Assembly: GCF_000013025.1 (NCBI RefSeq)
Contig: NC_008358.1
Coordinates: 3,162,001 to 3,226,000 of the forward strand
Origin: Hyphomonas neptunium ATCC 15444
Lineage (GTDB): Bacteria > Pseudomonadota > Alphaproteobacteria > Caulobacterales > Hyphomonadaceae
Direction of reading: 5' to 3'
Length of the DNA: 64,000 nucleotides
In this document: positions 18,048-26,547 of the stretch, in pieces
Position numbering within the stretch: the first letter of the stretch is position 1
Layout of the letters: every line of letters begins with the position of its first letter
Translations under genes and position numbers: made by a program
Notes under the pieces: model-generated
Database searches by the model: none
Seen by the model: only the letters and a program-made list of their open reading frames with translations
What the model was told of the DNA's origin: nothing

Positions 18048-19534
18048 CAGGCACCGTTCAGTTCATCAAGCGCCGCAGCAAGTTCGCGCTCAAGATTGTA
18101 ATAGGACGCGCGCTCCCAGAAGCGTGGCCGGCCGATACCGAGCCCGCGATGGCGCCCGATGATCTTGCCGTCTTCATCTTCCCCATCGATCTCGTATTTC
18201 ATGATGTCCTGAAGGACGATCGTATCGCCCTCAAGACCGAGCACTTCGGTGATGCACATGATGCGGCGGGAGCCATCCCGCAGACGCGAGGCCTGGACGA
18301 CGATGTCGATCGATCCGACAATCATTTCACGGATGGTTTTTGCCGGAAGGGAGAAGCCGCCCATCGTAATCATGGATTCAACCCGGCTCAGCGCTTCGCG
18401 CGGGCTGTTGGCGTGGAGCGTGCCCATCGAGCCGTCATGGCCCGTGTTCATGGCCTGGAGAAGGTCAAACGCCTCAGGACCGCGGACCTCGCCCACGATA
18501 ATCCGCTCCGGACGCATACGCAGACAGTTCTTGACCAGCTCGCGCATCGTGATCTCGCCCGAGCCCTCGATATTCGGCGGGCGGGTTTCGAGGCGCACCA
18601 CATGGGGCTGCTGAAGCTGAAGTTCGGCGGAGTCTTCGCAGGTGATGACGCGCTCGCCGGGCTCGATGAAGCCGGTGAGACAGTTGAGTAGCGTCGTCTT
18701 GCCCGAGCCCGTACCGCCGGAGATCAGGACGTTGCAGCGGCTGTGGCCGATGATGCGCAGGATTTCGGCGCCGCATTCGCTGATCGAGCCGAAGCGTACA
18801 AGGTCGTTCAGTTTCAGCTTGTCTTTCTTGAACTTACGAATGGTGAGCGTCGGCCCATCAATCGCCAGCGGTGGGGCAATGACGTTCACACGCGAGCCAT
18901 CCAGAAGGCGCGCGTCACAGATGGGGGAGCTTTCATCGACGCGGCGGCCTACCTGGCTCACGATCCGCTGACAGATGTTCATGAGCTGCGCATTGTCGCG
19001 GAAGCGGATGTTGGTCCGCTCGATCTTGCCGTTGACCTCGATATAGGTGGTGTCGGCGCCATTGACCATGATGTCGGCAATGTCGTCGCGTGCGAGCAGT
19101 GGCTCCAGCGGGCCATAGCCGAGAACATCGTTACAGATGTCGTCCAGCAGATACTCCTGCTCGGAGATCGACATCACGACATTCTTGATGCTGATAATTT
19201 CAACCACAATGTCGCGAATTTCTTCGCGGGCACTTTCGGTGTCGAGCTGGGCGAGCTGCGAGAGATCAATCGTATCGATCAGCGCATTGAAGATCGTCGT
19301 CTTCGTTGCGTAATACTGATCGGAATGCTGGTTGACCTTGCGGACCGGCTCCGGCTTCACTTCCGGGGTCTTCAATTTGCTGACATGCGGCGCGGCAGGC
19401 TCAGACGCGCGCGGCTTGGCCGCCGCCGGAGCCCCCGAAGCTGGCGATGGCGCAGCCGCTGGCTTCGGCGCCGCCGCAGGCGCCGGTGGTGGCAGCGTTG
19501 CGGAAGATGTACCCGAGCGTTTGCCGAAAGCCAT
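18047..19534 (-). CDS. cpaF: Flp pilus assembly ATPase CpaF/TadA
   Basis: A 495-residue secretion ATPase of the VirB11/GspE superfamily. The N-terminus is about 50 residues of Pro/Ala-rich linker. The ATPase core has Walker A GGTGSGKT (about residues 273-280), an Asp box around ITCEDSAELQ, Walker B RPERIIVGEVRGPEAFD and a His box near GTLHANSPREAL. It powers both polymerisation and, in Caulobacter, retraction of Flp pili. It is embedded between cpaE and tadB in the same operon. Confidence 0.97.
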   Translation of the reverse strand: MAFGKRSGTSSATLPPPAPAAAPKPAAAPSPASGAPAAAKPRASEPAAPHVSKLKTPEVKPEPVRKVNQHSDQYYATKTTIFNALIDTIDLSQLAQLDTESAREEIRDIVVEIISIKNVVMSISEQEYLLDDICNDVLGYGPLEPLLARDDIADIMVNGADTTYIEVNGKIERTNIRFRDNAQLMNICQRIVSQVGRRVDESSPICDARLLDGSRVNVIAPPLAIDGPTLTIRKFKKDKLKLNDLVRFGSISECGAEILRIIGHSRCNVLISGGTGSGKTTLLNCLTGFIEPGERVITCEDSAELQLQQPHVVRLETRPPNIEGSGEITMRELVKNCLRMRPERIIVGEVRGPEAFDLLQAMNTGHDGSMGTLHANSPREALSRVESMITMGGFSLPAKTIREMIVGSIDIVVQASRLRDGSRRIMCITEVLGLEGDTIVLQDIMKYEIDGEDEDGKIIGRHRGLGIGRPRFWERASYYNLERELAAALDELNGA

Positions 19535-19559
19535 GTTCTATCCCGTCGTTTTTATCGTC

Positions 19560-20966
19560 CTACTTACCGAGCAGTTTCTTGAGGAATGATTTCTCAACCC
19601 TCTGCAGAGTTCGCCCACTTAAGGACGCTGCCAGTTCGTCTATCGCCATCGCCGGCCGCGACGCCGGGCCGGTCTCTGAAATCATCTGACCATTGTTGGC
19701 CGCCGTGCCGAACACTTCAGGATCGAATGGCACAACAATTTCCGGTTCGACGCCAATGGCGGCAGCAAAATCCTTCACCGGAATTTCCGGACGCTTTGGC
19801 ACACCGCACATATTGAGCACGAGCCGGGGCGGATGGTCGTTGACGCGGTGTCCCTTCAGCTGGTCGATCAGGTTCTTGCCGTTACGCAGCGACGCAAGGT
19901 CTGGCTGGCACACCACGATGACTTCATCTGACTGGATCAGCATCGTGCGCAGCCAGTGGTTCCAGACATGCGGCAGATCGAGCACCATGAACGGCACATT
20001 CCGTCGCACGCCCTGAATGACGGTCGTGTACGCATCATCGGGAATGTCGATGATCTGATTGATATGCGCCGGGGCTGTAAACAGCGACAGGCGTTCTGTG
20101 GCCCGCGCCAGCAGGCGTTCGATAACGGCGTCATCGGCGCGTTCCGGCGCCAGCAATGCGTCCGCAATCGTCTGAGGCGTCTCCTGGTTGAAGTCGAGCG
20201 CTGTGGTGCCGAAGGAAAGATCCAGATCGACCAGCGTCGTATTGACCTTGATATTCTCGGCAAGCGACCAGGCAAGGTTGTGCGCAATGGTCGAGGCCCC
20301 TACCCCGCCCTTGGCACCGACGACCGAAATCTGGCGGCCGACGAATGGTGCATCGGGATCCGTAAACAGGTTTGAAATCGCCCGGATGATCTGCAGCGGC
20401 TGGAATGGCGGGACGAGATATTCGGAGACCCCCCGCGCCATCAGCTGCCGATAGAGGCGGATGTCGTTGACGGCGCCGATAACGAGCACTTTGACATGTT
20501 CGTCGCAATGTTCGGCCAAGGCGTCGATTTCACTGACAACCTGCTCTGCGACCGAGCCGGACTCGATCAGGATCAGGTTGGGCGTGGGGTTGCCGCGCAG
20601 ATAATGGATCGCAGACGGAATACCGCCCGGCAGGCATTCGACCGTTGCCCGGCCCATGCGCCGGTCCTGAGCGCACAGCTCCATGAGCAGGCGGGTTTCT
20701 TCGCGCTCATAAAACAGCTTGATGGAAATTGCCGGAAGAAGTGCATCACCGCCCTCGTCCCCCGAAGAGAAGACCGGCATGTTGTAATTGGCCGGACGAC
20801 CTGCAAACTCGACGACGGGCTGAACCGGCGCTGCGGATGGAGCCGGCGTGTCGCCGAAGATGGCCGCTGTGGCCTTCTCGATAGGTGTCGATGGCGCTTC
20901 TTCGCCAAACACATCTTCGAATTCAGGGTCGATGTCGTCTTCGAACATCGTGTTATCCTTGCCCAT
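19560..20966 (-). CDS. cpaE: Pilus localisation ATPase CpaE/TadZ
   Basis: A 468-residue ParA/MinD-like protein. The N-terminal receiver-like domain (about residues 75-200) precedes the deviant Walker A KGGVGAST and the LVDLDLSFGTTALDF segment. CpaE positions the pilus machinery at the pole. Two in-frame ATGs are plausible: 20966 (GGGGAG 10 nt upstream) and 20948 (AAGGA 7 nt upstream); 20966 is listed. The frame stays open further upstream into the end of cpaD, but that part does not look coding. Lies between cpaD and cpaF. Confidence 0.92.
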   Translation of the reverse strand: MGKDNTMFEDDIDPEFEDVFGEEAPSTPIEKATAAIFGDTPAPSAAPVQPVVEFAGRPANYNMPVFSSGDEGGDALLPAISIKLFYEREETRLLMELCAQDRRMGRATVECLPGGIPSAIHYLRGNPTPNLILIESGSVAEQVVSEIDALAEHCDEHVKVLVIGAVNDIRLYRQLMARGVSEYLVPPFQPLQIIRAISNLFTDPDAPFVGRQISVVGAKGGVGASTIAHNLAWSLAENIKVNTTLVDLDLSFGTTALDFNQETPQTIADALLAPERADDAVIERLLARATERLSLFTAPAHINQIIDIPDDAYTTVIQGVRRNVPFMVLDLPHVWNHWLRTMLIQSDEVIVVCQPDLASLRNGKNLIDQLKGHRVNDHPPRLVLNMCGVPKRPEIPVKDFAAAIGVEPEIVVPFDPEVFGTAANNGQMISETGPASRPAMAIDELAASLSGRTLQRVEKSFLKKLLGK

Positions 20967-21000
20967 CTTGATCGTGCTCCCCGTGGCTCCTGCCAAAACC

Positions 21001-21711
21001 TTACTGGACTGCCGACGAAACGGCGCCGGATTCCTGGCTCGAGCGTTCCGATGCGGTGGATTCACCCGCGCGGAACTTCTCGAGAATGACTTCGCGGCGC
21101 GCCAGATCCGAACGGTCCAGCGGGCGGTTGCCCAGAAGGTCGGCTGGGTCAATGATCATCGCAGCGAGATTGGTGCGCACCGAGCAGCCGAGTGTTTCCA
21201 TCTGATTATTGGAATCGATGTTGCTGAAATCGACCGTCGACTTTGGCGGACAATTTGGCGCAATCGCCTCATAGCTCTGATAGGCAAGGATCATCGGCTC
21301 ACTGACGGAAGAACCTGACCCGTGAGCTGTGCCGGAAATTTCCTGATACTCAACGCCCATATCCCAGGCGATGGCGCGTGCCTCTGCCACAGCGGCCACA
21401 GCCAGCTGGGGATTGGACGAAACCTGGGGCATCGACAGGACGAGCGGACCATGACCCCGCCGCACATATCCGCGCATGAAATCCTGGATGCGGGCGCGGT
21501 CGGAGCTGGAAAGCTCACCGGCATAGGCGTCAATCGAAACCTCAAGGAACTCGGTGCGCTTCTCGACCTTGATGGGATTGAGGTCCAACGGCGAAGTCTC
21601 CAGGTAGGCGGCGGGAACCGCGGTCGGCGCGACGCTGGCGCAGGCCGTGATCGCCGCGGCGCCGGCGCCCAACGCGATGAGTGTTTTCAGTGAACGGATG
21701 TGACGGGTCAT
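21001..21711 (-). CDS. cpaD: Pilus biogenesis lipoprotein CpaD
   Basis: A 236-residue exported protein with signal peptide and lipobox TACAS. The diagnostic CpaD stretch GCSVRTNLAAMI followed by DPADLL lies near residues 180-200. CpaD acts with the secretin at the outer membrane. The C-terminal 35 residues are Ser/Glu-rich and of low complexity. The gene follows cpaC by 12 nt. Confidence 0.93.
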   Translation of the reverse strand: MTRHIRSLKTLIALGAGAAAITACASVAPTAVPAAYLETSPLDLNPIKVEKRTEFLEVSIDAYAGELSSSDRARIQDFMRGYVRRGHGPLVLSMPQVSSNPQLAVAAVAEARAIAWDMGVEYQEISGTAHGSGSSVSEPMILAYQSYEAIAPNCPPKSTVDFSNIDSNNQMETLGCSVRTNLAAMIIDPADLLGNRPLDRSDLARREVILEKFRAGESTASERSSQESGAVSSAVQ

Positions 21712-21723
21712 GTCTGTCTTGCC

Positions 21724-23331
21724 CTACTCTTCCATAAAGCCCACGGGGGCGCGATAGTCATCCGGCTTGATGGGAGCGCCATCACGGCCATAGGTTTCAT
21801 TCAGCTTGCCGAAGAAGATGGTCTTGGCGTCCGATGCGTTGGCGTAACCATCGGCCGGCGTCACCATGCTTGCCTTGTTGGTAGCGCCGACGAGATAAGG
21901 CGTTACCATCACCACCAGTTCTGTTTCTTCCGACAGGAAGTCCCGCGACTGGAACAGGGATCCGAGGATCGGCAATTTCTTGAGGCCGGGCAGCTGGTCG
22001 ATGGTCTGACGGTCTTTCACCGAGATGAGACCGGCCATCATCATCGAGCCGCCCGAGGGAAGCTCGACCACCGATTCAGCGCGCCGGACGGACAGGGCCG
22101 GCAGTGTGGCGCCCTGGATGATGGTCGTGTTGCCATCTCCATCGGTGATGGTCTGAGCCGCGCCCTGGAAGGCGCCCTGTGAGGTCAACTCGGACACTTC
22201 GGTCGAAACCTTCAGAGATATGCGGCCCTCGGACAGCACGACCGGGGTGAAGGCAAGGCCCACGCCATAGGGCTTGAACTCAACCGTGATCTGACCGTTC
22301 TGGTTCTGGCCGACCGGCACGGGGAACTCGCCGCCCGCGAGGAATTTGGCGCTTTCGCCCGACATGGCGACGATGTTGGGTTCTGCCAGTGTGCGGACGA
22401 TACCTACCCGCTCCATGGCATCGATCGCGGCGCCGATGGAGGATTGCAGACGGCCATTGTTGTAATTGGTGTATCCGGTTTCCAGTGAGATGCCGCCCAG
22501 CGCCTGTCCCTGAACGTTGAAGCCGCTCGACGCGCTGCCGCTGATCGTATTGCTGGAGGGGCCGGCTGGCTGGAGCATTTCGACAGCGGTGCCTTGACCG
22601 GTCGTGTTGTACTCGCCGGAATCCGGATCGAAGAACAGAGGCAAGCCGCCCTGGAAAACCTGCTGCAGGGTCTGGTTTGCCAGTTCGCCGAAGCTGGTGG
22701 CGCCCGAGAGATTGATACCAAGCTGTTTGATCACGCTGCGCTGCATCTCGACGATGCGCACTTCGAGCATGACCTGATCGGCCGCGTTGACGTTCAGCAT
22801 GTTGACGATCTGGAGTTCACCGCCCCCGGCCGATTCCGGGAAAAACGCCTTTACCAGTTGGCTGACCTGATCAGACTGGGAGAGGTTGTCCACCATGCCG
22901 GTCAGGATGACGCTGCCATTGAAGCTTTCGATCTTGACGCGCGCATCGGGAATGTGGCGCGAGATGGTCTCTTCGAGCGCAGCAAGATCGGTCTCAACCA
23001 TGATGTTGAGATCAAGCAGGGTGTTGCCGGCCCGGTCAAAGATCAGGGCATTGGTCTGTCCGAACTTGATGCCCCGGAAGATGATCCGCTGCGCGGTCTG
23101 CACGACAGCGTCGGCAATCTCCGGATTGGAAATGACCACATCGGCGGCAGGTGCTTCCAGATCGACGATCATCGACTTGTCGACGCCCAGCGTCACGCGG
23201 CGGGAAACGGCCTGGTCACCCGGCTTGGTGATGCTGGTGCCCATGCCGTTGGGAATGGTCTGGGCCAACGCGAAGGGCGCTGGGAGGATTGCAACTATGG
23301 CAGCGCAGGTCAGCGCCTTGATCGTGCGCAT
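21724..23331 (-). CDS. cpaC: Flp pilus secretin CpaC/RcpA
   Basis: A 535-residue outer-membrane secretin. Signal peptide (residues 1-24, ALAQ) followed by a pilus-formation N-terminal domain (about residues 40-115), a BON/secretin N1 region (about 120-190) and a secretin C-domain (about 250-500) with VPVGQNQNG and the membrane-lip segment near GGSMMMAGLI. Forms the ring through which the Flp pilus exits. It begins immediately after cpaB (2 nt gap), so translation is tightly coupled. Confidence 0.95.
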   Translation of the reverse strand: MRTIKALTCAAIVAILPAPFALAQTIPNGMGTSITKPGDQAVSRRVTLGVDKSMIVDLEAPAADVVISNPEIADAVVQTAQRIIFRGIKFGQTNALIFDRAGNTLLDLNIMVETDLAALEETISRHIPDARVKIESFNGSVILTGMVDNLSQSDQVSQLVKAFFPESAGGGELQIVNMLNVNAADQVMLEVRIVEMQRSVIKQLGINLSGATSFGELANQTLQQVFQGGLPLFFDPDSGEYNTTGQGTAVEMLQPAGPSSNTISGSASSGFNVQGQALGGISLETGYTNYNNGRLQSSIGAAIDAMERVGIVRTLAEPNIVAMSGESAKFLAGGEFPVPVGQNQNGQITVEFKPYGVGLAFTPVVLSEGRISLKVSTEVSELTSQGAFQGAAQTITDGDGNTTIIQGATLPALSVRRAESVVELPSGGSMMMAGLISVKDRQTIDQLPGLKKLPILGSLFQSRDFLSEETELVVMVTPYLVGATNKASMVTPADGYANASDAKTIFFGKLNETYGRDGAPIKPDDYRAPVGFMEE

Positions 23332-23333
23332 GT

Positions 23334-24179
23334 TCAGTTGCTCCCCATGGCCGTAAGTGTCGGCTGGCTGTTGCGGATAATCATGACCGCGCCTTCCCCT
23401 TCATCCCCGCCATTCAGCTCGAGGCGCGGCTTGCGCGGAGAACTGACGGCAAGGTCGTTGAGCGGGCGCAGAGCCAGCGAAAGTTGTCCCTTGCTTTGGG
23501 AAAGGGCGACGAGCTCGGCCTCGGACGGCAGCACTTCAAGCGTGGCTGTCTGGCCGATACGCGTGGATTCTTCGGGCTCACCGGGTGCATAGGTCTGGTC
23601 GATTGCCAGAACGCGGACATTCTGCAGGACCGTCATGGAGACAGTACGCGCCGAGGTCAGCCCGTTCGTGGCCGATGGGGTCTGCTCATAGGTCAGGATC
23701 AGGTCGACCCGGTCATTTGGCAGGATGAAACCGCCTGAAGCGGACTCGGGCGAGATGCCAATCGAGACCGCGCGCATGTCTTCACCCATCAGGACGGGCA
23801 GAAGGCCCGCCTCGCCGCGCTTCACGACGCGCTGCGGCATGATGGGCTCAAGCTTGTAGATCGGCATTTTGACGACCGCGCCGGTCAACTCTTCAACGGC
23901 GCCGGGCGCGGCGGTCTCGGTGTATTGCCCTTCGGCAACGCCCAGTTCCGGCCAGATCGACCATTGCAGGTCTTCCGCCTTGATCTGCTCACCAATGGTC
24001 AGATCGCGGCTGGCGGTCAGAACCTTGATTTCCGAGACCTGCTCTTTCTCGATGATATTATTGTCGCGGGTGACCGTTTCGGTCACGACCTGCGGCTGGC
24101 TCATCCGGCTTACAAGCAGGGCTGCCCCGCCGGCCGCCACAAGCGCCAGCAACAGGATGATAATGCGTATAGGCGACAT
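23334..24179 (-). CDS. cpaB: Flp pilus assembly protein CpaB/RcpC
   Basis: A 281-residue protein with an N-terminal membrane anchor (residues 4-24) and an SAF (antifreeze-like) domain around residues 50-115 that begins VLTASRDLTIGEQI, followed by the RcpC domain with RAVSIGISPESASGGFI and DRVDLILTYE. It is a periplasmic partner of the secretin, thought to contact peptidoglycan. It comes after cpaA, with a 98-nt gap containing a hairpin. Confidence 0.94.
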   Translation of the reverse strand: MSPIRIIILLLALVAAGGAALLVSRMSQPQVVTETVTRDNNIIEKEQVSEIKVLTASRDLTIGEQIKAEDLQWSIWPELGVAEGQYTETAAPGAVEELTGAVVKMPIYKLEPIMPQRVVKRGEAGLLPVLMGEDMRAVSIGISPESASGGFILPNDRVDLILTYEQTPSATNGLTSARTVSMTVLQNVRVLAIDQTYAPGEPEESTRIGQTATLEVLPSEAELVALSQSKGQLSLALRPLNDLAVSSPRKPRLELNGGDEGEGAVMIIRNSQPTLTAMGSN

Positions 24180-24201
24180 GCGGCGCCACTCCCTCCGAAT
24201 T

Positions 24202-24227
24202 CCGCAAACAAAGGTAAATGTTTGCGG
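24202..24227. repeat. Inverted repeat in the cpaA-cpaB gap
   Basis: CCGCAAACA and TGTTTGCGG form a 9-bp perfect stem with an 8-nt loop, between the cpaA stop and the cpaB start. There is no T tract. It could tune expression of the downstream pilus genes relative to pilin and cpaA, or be a regulator site. Its left arm shares TTCCGCAAAC with a smaller hairpin upstream of the pilin gene. Confidence 0.4.
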
Positions 24228-24277
24228 CCAGCCAGTTCATACTGTTCGGAAAATTGCATGCGCCGCCTAAAGGATCG

Positions 24278-24793
24278 TTAACCGGTAATTCCGGCGGCCC
24301 TGAAGAGATCAGCAAGCAGGGGCGACGCGGAACCCGCCAGGATCGCGCCGGCGGCGATCGCGACGCCGTAGGGAACGCTGGCTTTGTCCTGGAACGGGGC
24401 CCGCATGAAGCCGGGGACAGCTTCGGCAGGTGTGGTGCGGCGGACCGCCAGGATCAGCATGGCGCAGATACCGCCCGCGATTGCCATCTTGAAAGCAAAG
24501 GCAAACGCCGCTTCCGGCCCCATCCACAGTACGACGGCGGGGATCATCTTGGCGTCCCCTCCCCCGAAGATGCGGAAGGCAAAGAGGCCAAAGGCAACCA
24601 CGAAGGCAAGGCCGCCCGCCATCAGATGGCCGCCAATGATCTCAAGTGGCAGGCCTGAAACGGCAGCCGCTGGAATAAAGAGGCCTGCGATCGTCAGGTT
24701 CAGCCAGTTGGGAATCTTCAGCTGATTAATATCGTAGAGTGCCGCCACAACACACAGGCTGAGAAAAAAGGCTGCGAGGACCATGAGGGCCAT
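24278..24793 (-). CDS. cpaA: Prepilin peptidase CpaA/TadV
   Basis: A 171-residue A24 peptidase, shorter than the bifunctional PilD type, with about six membrane segments. The two catalytic aspartates are visible: AALYDINQLKIPNWLN (first Asp in the YD..KIPN context) and GGGDAKMIPA (GxGD motif). It cleaves the leader of the Flp pilin and of the TadE/F pseudopilins. The start is the ATG at 24793; the frame is open for another 41 codons upstream, but that part would read through the pilin terminator and is not conserved-looking. Confidence 0.93.
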   Translation of the reverse strand: MALMVLAAFFLSLCVVAALYDINQLKIPNWLNLTIAGLFIPAAAVSGLPLEIIGGHLMAGGLAFVVAFGLFAFRIFGGGDAKMIPAVVLWMGPEAAFAFAFKMAIAGGICAMLILAVRRTTPAEAVPGFMRAPFQDKASVPYGVAIAAGAILAGSASPLLADLFRAAGITG

Positions 24794-24880
24794 GGGGCGT
24801 CTCCCGTTTGATTTGTCACCAACCCGCACCCTGCCGCAAAAGCCTGAAAGAAGCCTTGAAGCAGATGAACCGGGCACAAA

Positions 24881-24912
24881 CGAAAAGAGCCGCCGGAAGA
24901 CCGGCGGCTCTC
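24881..24912 (-). terminator. Intrinsic terminator after the Flp pilin gene
   Basis: An 11-bp stem (24886-24896 with 24901-24911, AAGA loop on the plus strand) followed on the minus strand by TTTTCGTTT. It lies between the pilin and cpaA and probably lets pilin mRNA greatly exceed read-through into the assembly genes. Confidence 0.8.
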
Positions 24913-24943
24913 TCACTATGCAATATCGCTAACTTGCAGCGAA

Positions 24944-25117
24944 TTAGGCAGGCGCTTCGCCAGTCCGGATGCCTTTTTCAATTTCGTCGAACGTGGTGTC
25001 GACTTGGGTACCCAGAGCGGAAACACCGCCGATGATGGCGACAGCGATCAGAGCGGCGATGAGGCCGTACTCGATTGCGGTTGCGCCGGACTCATCTTTC
25101 AGAAAACGTGCAAACAT
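24944..25117 (-). CDS. flp: Flp/Fap-type major pilin
   Basis: A 57-residue prepilin. It begins MFARFLKDESG, and the leader peptidase site is G|ATAIEYG with Glu at +5 of the mature chain. The hydrophobic helix GLIAALIAVAIIGGV follows, then a short polar tail. The ATG at 25117 has GGGAG 6 nt upstream, a strong ribosome site expected of an abundant pilin. Length and motif match Flp/PilA of Caulobacter (59 residues). It is the first gene of the leftward tad operon and is followed by a terminator. Confidence 0.96.
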   Translation of the reverse strand: MFARFLKDESGATAIEYGLIAALIAVAIIGGVSALGTQVDTTFDEIEKGIRTGEAPA

Positions 25118-25424
25118 TGGAAACTCCCATCATGCGTTTGAAAGTCCCGGCTTGAAACTTTTATTCCCGGAACAGGTACGGTTCTACACGAGCAGTCCTG
25201 ACATCTCGTTTCCGCAAACGGAAAAATCATGAAGCAAAATCAGGGGGTTGTTTACCGATTCGGATGGGACGAATCCGGCCGTCACGCGCGCGTGATTCCT
25301 TATATATACATTTGGAAAAGTGGCCCCAGCCGCCCCCTCGCCGCAAGGCGTAGGCGGCTTCATTAGGAAATGGGAAACTAAAATCAGCGACGGTCCCTCA
25401 AACCCGCGCCGGAGCCTCCGTATA
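25118..25424. promoter_or_regulatory. Divergent regulatory region between pilin and the plus-strand pilus genes
   Basis: 307 bp without a gene. It holds a TTTCCG-CAAA-CGGAAA hairpin (25209-25224), three GANTC sites within 42 bp (25257, 25271, 25294) and a perfect 14-bp palindrome TCACGCGCGCGTGA (25282-25295). GANTC is the CcrM methylation site in alphaproteobacteria. Promoters for both directions must lie here, but no convincing -35/-10 pair was identified. Confidence 0.55.
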
Positions 25425-25868
25425 ATGAAGAACGCCGTAAAGCCTGCTCTCGTCGCCCTCGCAAGCCTGTTCCTGGCAGGCACTGCCTTCGCCCAACAGC
25501 TGTCTGTTGAGGCCTCCAAAACCGTACCGCTTCGCCTGACCGGCCCGGCCGCCAGCATTGTTGTCGGTAACAAGAACATTGCCGATGTGGCGGTTCATGA
25601 TGACCGGCTGATCTTCGTTACAGGCAAAAGCTATGGCACCACCAATCTCATGGTGTTCAATAAGGCCGGTGAAGAGGTGTACAGCGCCGAGGTTGTTGTC
25701 ACCGCCAACTCATCCAGTCTGGTGACTGTCAATCGCGCCGGCCAGAACCAGACCTATGACTGCGCGCCTGTGTGCCGCTCGGCCCTGACACTGGGTGATG
25801 ACTCGGAATATTTCTCCGGCCTCATTCAGCAACAGATACAGACCCAGGCTTTGACCGACGGCAACTGA
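25425..25868 (+). CDS. Exported pilus-formation N-terminal domain protein
   Basis: A 147-residue protein with a signal peptide (AGTAFAQ at residues 19-25) and a single pilus-formation N-terminal domain, the same fold as the N-terminus of secretin CpaC (compare IADVAVHDDRLIFVTGKSYG here with IADAVVQTAQRIIFRGIKFG in CpaC). It ends with a short tail carrying DCAPVC, two cysteines three residues apart. The ATG at 25425 is favoured because the signal peptide starts there. It is the first of three plus-strand genes divergent from the tad operon. Probably an accessory periplasmic component of pilus assembly. Confidence 0.83.
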   Translation: MKNAVKPALVALASLFLAGTAFAQQLSVEASKTVPLRLTGPAASIVVGNKNIADVAVHDDRLIFVTGKSYGTTNLMVFNKAGEEVYSAEVVVTANSSSLVTVNRAGQNQTYDCAPVCRSALTLGDDSEYFSGLIQQQIQTQALTDGN

Positions 25869-25977
25869 GGCGCCGTCTCTCAGGACAAGATGCATGAAAT
25901 TGCATTGACCTGATCAACGGGACACAAACCGGAACATGATAGGTCTTCAGGCTGATCCCAGTGGGGAAGTTCGCCTG

Positions 25978-26547
25978 ATGATGCCCAGCGCCCGATACAG
26001 CCTTGCCGCGCGCCTGCGTGAGCGCTTCAGCAGCTATGCCAGCGAAAATCGCGGCGTGGCTGCGGTGGAGTTCGCCCTGATTGCGGCGCCCTTCTTTTTT
26101 CTGATTTTTGGCCTGCTCGAAGTGTGCATGATCTTCATCATGGCCGCGATCCTGGATCATGGGGTTGCCAATGCTGCCCGCCCTCTTCGCACCGGCGCAG
26201 CCCAATCCGCCGGTATGTCCGCAGAAGAATTTCGGAGCGCGCTGTGTAACGAAATGATGGGGATGATGGATTGTGAGAACCGCCTCTACTTTGATGTTCA
26301 GACAGTTAGTGGATTCTCCAGCACACCATCGGGATCGCCCATCAACGTCGCCGGTCTGATAGATGACGAAGATTTCGGATTTGCGCCCGGTGGACCAAAT
26401 GACATTGTCGCCGTGCGCGTGTTTTACGAGTGGGATTTGTTCACTCCCGGCATCACAGCGCCGCTCGCCAATTTGGCTGAGAACAGGCACCTGATCCAGT
26501 CCAACGCTGTGTTCCGCAATGAGCCCTTCGGGAGTGAATCAGAATGA
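25978..26547 (+). CDS. TadE-like pseudopilin
   Basis: A 189-residue protein with the pseudopilin signature G|VAAVEFALIAAPFFFLIF near residues 25-43: a processing glycine, Glu at +5 and a long hydrophobic helix. The leader is long and basic, as in TadE/TadF. The ATG at 25978 has GGGGAAG 8 nt upstream; an ATG at 25936 lacks a ribosome site. A C..C pair (SALCNEMMGMMDCEN) may form a disulfide. It is likely processed by CpaA. It overlaps the next gene by 4 nt. Confidence 0.88.
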   Translation: MMPSARYSLAARLRERFSSYASENRGVAAVEFALIAAPFFFLIFGLLEVCMIFIMAAILDHGVANAARPLRTGAAQSAGMSAEEFRSALCNEMMGMMDCENRLYFDVQTVSGFSSTPSGSPINVAGLIDDEDFGFAPGGPNDIVAVRVFYEWDLFTPGITAPLANLAENRHLIQSNAVFRNEPFGSESE

